Below are positions 5,201 to 7,794 of a stretch of DNA of 7,794 bases, one piece after another (the stretch's first letter is position 1; each line of letters begins with the position of its first letter). Made by a program: the position numbers and the translations under genes. The stretch is from Acidimicrobiia bacterium (GTDB lineage Bacteria; Actinomycetota; Acidimicrobiia; Spongiisociales; UBA5794), in the NCBI GenBank assembly GCA_030618675.1, contig JAUXCV010000068.1, positions 1-7,794 of the forward strand, in the 5' to 3' direction. The notes below the pieces were generated by a model, which searched no databases, had not been told where the DNA came from, and saw only the letters and a program-made list of their open reading frames with translations.

Positions 5201-7405
5201 CTAGTCGGCAGAGCCCACCCCGCGCAGGAAGTCGATGTGATCCACCCACCCCGGGAAGTCGATCAACGGATTGCGATTCTTCTGAATCTCGGAGATGGAC
5301 TCGTTGCGGTGGATCTCGTACTTCCCGGGATCGGCTTGCTTCGACCACTCGATCAGCATGTCGATCGCTTCCTGATCCATGACGGAAGGCCCCAGCTTCC
5401 CCTTGTGAGCGATCAAGAAGTACAGCGTCGCCCTGGCGACGATCGGTCTCGATCTGAACGGCTGGAATCGCTTGGGGCCGGTGGCCTTGAGACCCGCTTG
5501 GGGGATGTACTCGGGAAGCTTCGCGGGGCCGGGGGTTGCGGCCGGGTCGTCCTCGAGCATCCGGTAGACCGAATCGCTGCGGAAGTTGTTGGCGGCGCCG
5601 TCGGCGGCGAACAGATGATGGAGATCGGCCCTGGCAACGGGTTCCTCATGGAACCACGATTGCGGAACCACATGCTCACAGTTCAAGAACTGGTTGTTCC
5701 TGAACCGGCGGGGGAGGTCATCGGACATGTCCAGTTCGGTGACGAGATCCTTCAGCAACAGTTGCTCCGGCGCTATCAATGCGCCGGTGTAGATGCAATG
5801 GAGCATCCGGTCCGGATGGATGTCGACCCACGTGTAGAGATGCGAGCGTGAGCGGTCGTACTTGACGTCCTCCAGAACCAGGCTGGATTCGAGACCACGC
5901 CCTTCCATCGCCGACCGATGGAGCGACTCGAGGCCCTCGAGGCGTTCCGGGAACGCTCCCGCCACCGTCAGACCACCCGCCTCGGACACACGCTCATGGA
6001 GTCTGTCGTACAGTTCGTCTTTGGAGAGTTGTCCGGCATCCACGTCGGCCGGCAAATCTCCGTAATACTCGTTCGTGCGATCGACCCGCTCCGCGTCGGT
6101 CGGCAGGTAATCATCCTCGCGCCGCCGCTGGAGGTATGACAGGCCCCGCAACACGCTCCGTTGCTCCTCTCCCTTGAAGAGCTCGAACATGGTTGCGCCC
6201 GCTGCAGACGCTCCCCGGCCGGTGGTGATGACGGGATCGGTCCCTTCACCGATCGTGATGTTGATCGTGACGGGCCCGCCGCCCGACGCCGGCGGCTTGA
6301 TGTCGACCGGAGCATCGGAAATCGCCTCGAAAGCATCGACAAGCGCTTCGTCCAGCAATGCCCGGGCCTTGCCCGTCAACGCTTCGGCCTCTCCACCGAG
6401 CCACGCGACGATCTGGCTGATTCGAACACCCTCGTTGACGGTCACCATGCCGTCCTCCGCGCCGCTGCCGCCGGGAAGGTTGCTGCCGAGAGCGTCCCGG
6501 TACGACTTGATTTCGTCTTCGTCGGTGATCTCCAGGCCGGCGTGGTGCAGCGCCACCACCTCCCACTCATCGTTGAAGACCGGCGACCCGCTCGAACCGG
6601 GAGCCGTGTCTGTCATGTAGTGCAGGTGTTGGTCGAGGATCAGGGCAACGAAGTTCTCACGCAGCGAGACCTGTTTGGTGCCGCCGCCCGGGTGGTGAAT
6701 CACGTTGACGCGCTCACCGGGATGCTCCTTGCCGACCCGGCCCACGAGAGGGGACCAGCCGAACCGACCGAGATCCACCCCCTTGCTGTTGACCGGCTCG
6801 ACCGCCACCAGGGCACAATCCAGCTCCTCGATCGGGCTCTCAAGGAAGAACACATCCGGCTGGAACTCGAACTCAACAGGTGCACCCGCAGAACCGTCGG
6901 CGTTCGCCACGTAGTTGAACTGCACGAGATTGGTTCGGGCATCCGCTCGATGGCGCAGTACGTGGGAGTTGGTCAGCATCAACCGTGGCGAGACAAGGAA
7001 CCCGGTGCCGTTGGCTCGACGCTGCGTCCGGGTGACGATCCGTCCGATCGATCGGGCTACCCGGGATCCGGTGTGCATGAACCGAATCGGCATGATCTCG
7101 GAGCGGCCGATGATCTTCTCGAAGACGATCTGGCCGGGACGGTTCAACCCGGCGGGCGATGGTTCATCGTTCGATGCCATCCGCACGCCGTCTTCCTGGA
7201 CCTCGGCCTCCGCTGCCCGGCGGGCGGCGTAGTCTTCAGCCGCGTCCGAGTGCTGGAGGTACGCGAGCCGGTTCACCGTCTGCTCGGTTGTGGCCAGACC
7301 GGCCCAGTCCCCGGCGGCGTAACTCCTCAGGACTTTCTCGCGGTCGCCCGCCGTCTCCTCCATGCGCTTGATGAGCAGCTGCTCAACTCCCGGGTCGTGC
7401 ACCAT
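5201..7405 (-). CDS. Trypsin-like serine protease fused to endonuclease I nuclease
   Basis: A 734-aa two-enzyme protein. Residues 1-100 are charged and helical with no known domain. About 115-335 is a trypsin-like (V8/glutamyl type) protease: NGTGFLVSPRLMLTNSHVL with His148, ELDCALVAV with Asp196, and TAPGSSGSPVF with Ser272, followed by VVALHHAG. About 340-440 is a linker with a glycine-rich VTINITIGEG strand. About 445-726 is an endonuclease I (EndA/NucM) domain: NEYYGDL, CIYTG (537-541), NCEHVVPQSWF with Glu577 and general base His578, ADLHHLFA, AANNFRSD with metal ligand Asn607, and RNESISEIQKNRNPLIDFP near the end. Unlike secreted EndA it has no signal peptide or membrane segment, so both activities are predicted to be cytoplasmic. 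ATG at 7405 is chosen for its excellent ribosome site; the in-frame extension to 7525 looks noncoding. Proteolytic control of the nuclease, perhaps in defence, is a hypothesis. Confidence 0.9.
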   Translation of the reverse strand: MVHDPGVEQLLIKRMEETAGDREKVLRSYAAGDWAGLATTEQTVNRLAYLQHSDAAEDYAARRAAEAEVQEDGVRMASNDEPSPAGLNRPGQIVFEKIIGRSEIMPIRFMHTGSRVARSIGRIVTRTQRRANGTGFLVSPRLMLTNSHVLRHRADARTNLVQFNYVANADGSAGAPVEFEFQPDVFFLESPIEELDCALVAVEPVNSKGVDLGRFGWSPLVGRVGKEHPGERVNVIHHPGGGTKQVSLRENFVALILDQHLHYMTDTAPGSSGSPVFNDEWEVVALHHAGLEITDEDEIKSYRDALGSNLPGGSGAEDGMVTVNEGVRISQIVAWLGGEAEALTGKARALLDEALVDAFEAISDAPVDIKPPASGGGPVTINITIGEGTDPVITTGRGASAAGATMFELFKGEEQRSVLRGLSYLQRRREDDYLPTDAERVDRTNEYYGDLPADVDAGQLSKDELYDRLHERVSEAGGLTVAGAFPERLEGLESLHRSAMEGRGLESSLVLEDVKYDRSRSHLYTWVDIHPDRMLHCIYTGALIAPEQLLLKDLVTELDMSDDLPRRFRNNQFLNCEHVVPQSWFHEEPVARADLHHLFAADGAANNFRSDSVYRMLEDDPAATPGPAKLPEYIPQAGLKATGPKRFQPFRSRPIVARATLYFLIAHKGKLGPSVMDQEAIDMLIEWSKQADPGKYEIHRNESISEIQKNRNPLIDFPGWVDHIDFLRGVGSAD

Positions 7406-7411
7406 GCTGTT

Positions 7412-7421
7412 CCTCTCCTCC
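7412..7421 (-). promoter_or_regulatory. Strong ribosome-binding site of the protease-nuclease gene
   Basis: GGAGGAGAGG on the minus strand lies 6 nt before the ATG at 7405 and fixes the start of the fusion protein. It is the strongest Shine-Dalgarno sequence in the window and contrasts with the neighbouring genes that look leaderless. Confidence 0.8.
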
Positions 7422-7456
7422 GCGACCGGGACACGCTCTCCCGGACTTGCCCTCCA

Positions 7457-7462
7457 AGCGTA
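7457..7462 (-). promoter_or_regulatory. Candidate -10 box of the protease-nuclease gene
   Basis: TACGCT on the minus strand lies about 50 nt before the ATG at 7405 and fits the TANNNT actinobacterial -10 pattern. No good -35 box is found 16-18 bp upstream. The rest of 7422-7669 shows no gene and no obvious terminator. Confidence 0.25.
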
Positions 7463-7669
7463 CCCAACCGCCCGGAGGGTGACGCGGTGTATCGCTCTTC
7501 GCCGGAACGCACCCGGATGCCCCAAGGAGCACGACGTCCGCTACAGGTCGTCCGCCACAGGCTCCACTCTCGTTCCACGATCGTCTTGATGACAGATCAG
7601 GCACGCGGGAAACCACCGGGCATCAAGGCAACCGCCGGAACGGGTCGTGGACAGCCCGAGTCGACGGCC

Positions 7670-7794
7670 CTATGTCTCTTCGGGTTTCGGGAAGATCCAG
7701 GCTGCCAGCAAGAGCGCAAGCAGAGCGCCGGCGATCTGCGCGGTGATGAACGGACTCACCGATGACGGAGCGATCCCCGTATACGTATCGGTGA
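7670..7794 (-). CDS. Aquaporin-like (MIP family) channel, C-terminal fragment
   Basis: The last 40 residues of a gene that enters from the right end of the window and stops with TAG at 7670. The fragment begins TDTYTGIAPSSVSPFI, then has a hydrophobic helix AQIAGALLALLLAAWIFP and a short charged tail ending KPEET. The GIAPSSV..F segment followed by an AQ-x-x-GA transmembrane helix is what I recall from the final helix of actinobacterial aquaporin-family proteins, which move water or small neutral solutes such as glycerol or arsenite across the membrane. Only one helix is visible, so the family call is moderate. It is upstream of and codirectional with the protease-nuclease gene, but 264 bp away, so probably a separate unit. 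Confidence 0.65.
   Translation of the reverse strand, partial: TDTYTGIAPSSVSPFITAQIAGALLALLLAAWIFPKPEET

Noticed and set aside
4484..5851. 455-codon plus-strand open frame across the recombinase and the nuclease domain.
   Set aside because: It is antisense to two genes with complete catalytic motifs and its translation is low-complexity and rich in Arg, Gly and Val.
7406..7525. 40-residue in-frame N-terminal extension of the protease-nuclease protein.
   Set aside because: It would be Arg-rich and featureless, and it would include the strong ribosome site and candidate promoter; the ATG at 7405 is far better supported.
7585..7627. Inverted repeat CTTGATG...CATCAAG between the aquaporin end and the protease-nuclease start.
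   Set aside because: A 7-bp repeat with a 29-nt loop is expected by chance in a region this size, and there is no T-run to make it a terminator.
6161..7765. 534-codon plus-strand open frame opposite the protease domain.
   Set aside because: It is an antisense shadow of the protease-nuclease gene, with no recognisable domain and no ribosome site.

Overview
The window is GC-rich and densely packed. Its gene families and several starts that look leaderless (a TANNNT -10 box ending 6-7 nt before ATG, with no Shine-Dalgarno sequence) point to a high-GC actinobacterium. That assignment is inference, because no rRNA or other marker gene is present. Most genes lie on the minus strand; only the MazEF pair is on the plus strand.

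Layout from left to right. At 1-967 (minus) is a hipBA toxin-antitoxin module, with hipA cut off by the window start. At 1100-1902 (minus) is a ribbon-helix-helix antitoxin (DUF1778/TacA type) with a GNAT-acetyltransferase toxin (TacT type), behind a textbook promoter carrying repeated sequences. At 2025-2315 (minus) is an acylphosphatase. At 2375-2922 (plus) is a mazE-like/mazF module, divergent from the acylphosphatase and probably leaderless, with a perfect 12-bp palindrome on its promoter. At 2923-3197 there is no gene, only a possible terminator hairpin between convergent modules. At 3198-4273 (minus) is a pair made of an excisionase-type helix-turn-helix protein and an AbiEii/MenT-like nucleotidyltransferase, which looks like a fourth toxin-antitoxin module. 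At 4430-5068 (minus) is a short tyrosine recombinase that has all its catalytic residues but no N-terminal core-binding domain. At 5201-7405 (minus) is a 734-residue protein joining a trypsin-like serine protease to an endonuclease I nuclease. At 7670-7794 (minus) is the C-terminus of an aquaporin-like channel.

Four toxin-antitoxin modules of different families within 4.3 kb, next to a recombinase and a large protease-nuclease fusion, suggest a mobile or defence-type genomic island. The aquaporin fragment may mark the return to ordinary chromosome. Each toxin-antitoxin pair has the antitoxin first and tight translational coupling: GTGA or TGATG overlaps, an 11-nt overlap in hipBA, and a 2-nt gap in the nucleotidyltransferase pair. 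The most unusual object is the protease-endonuclease I fusion. It has no secretion signal, so it is predicted to act in the cytoplasm, where a protease could control or accompany a nuclease.
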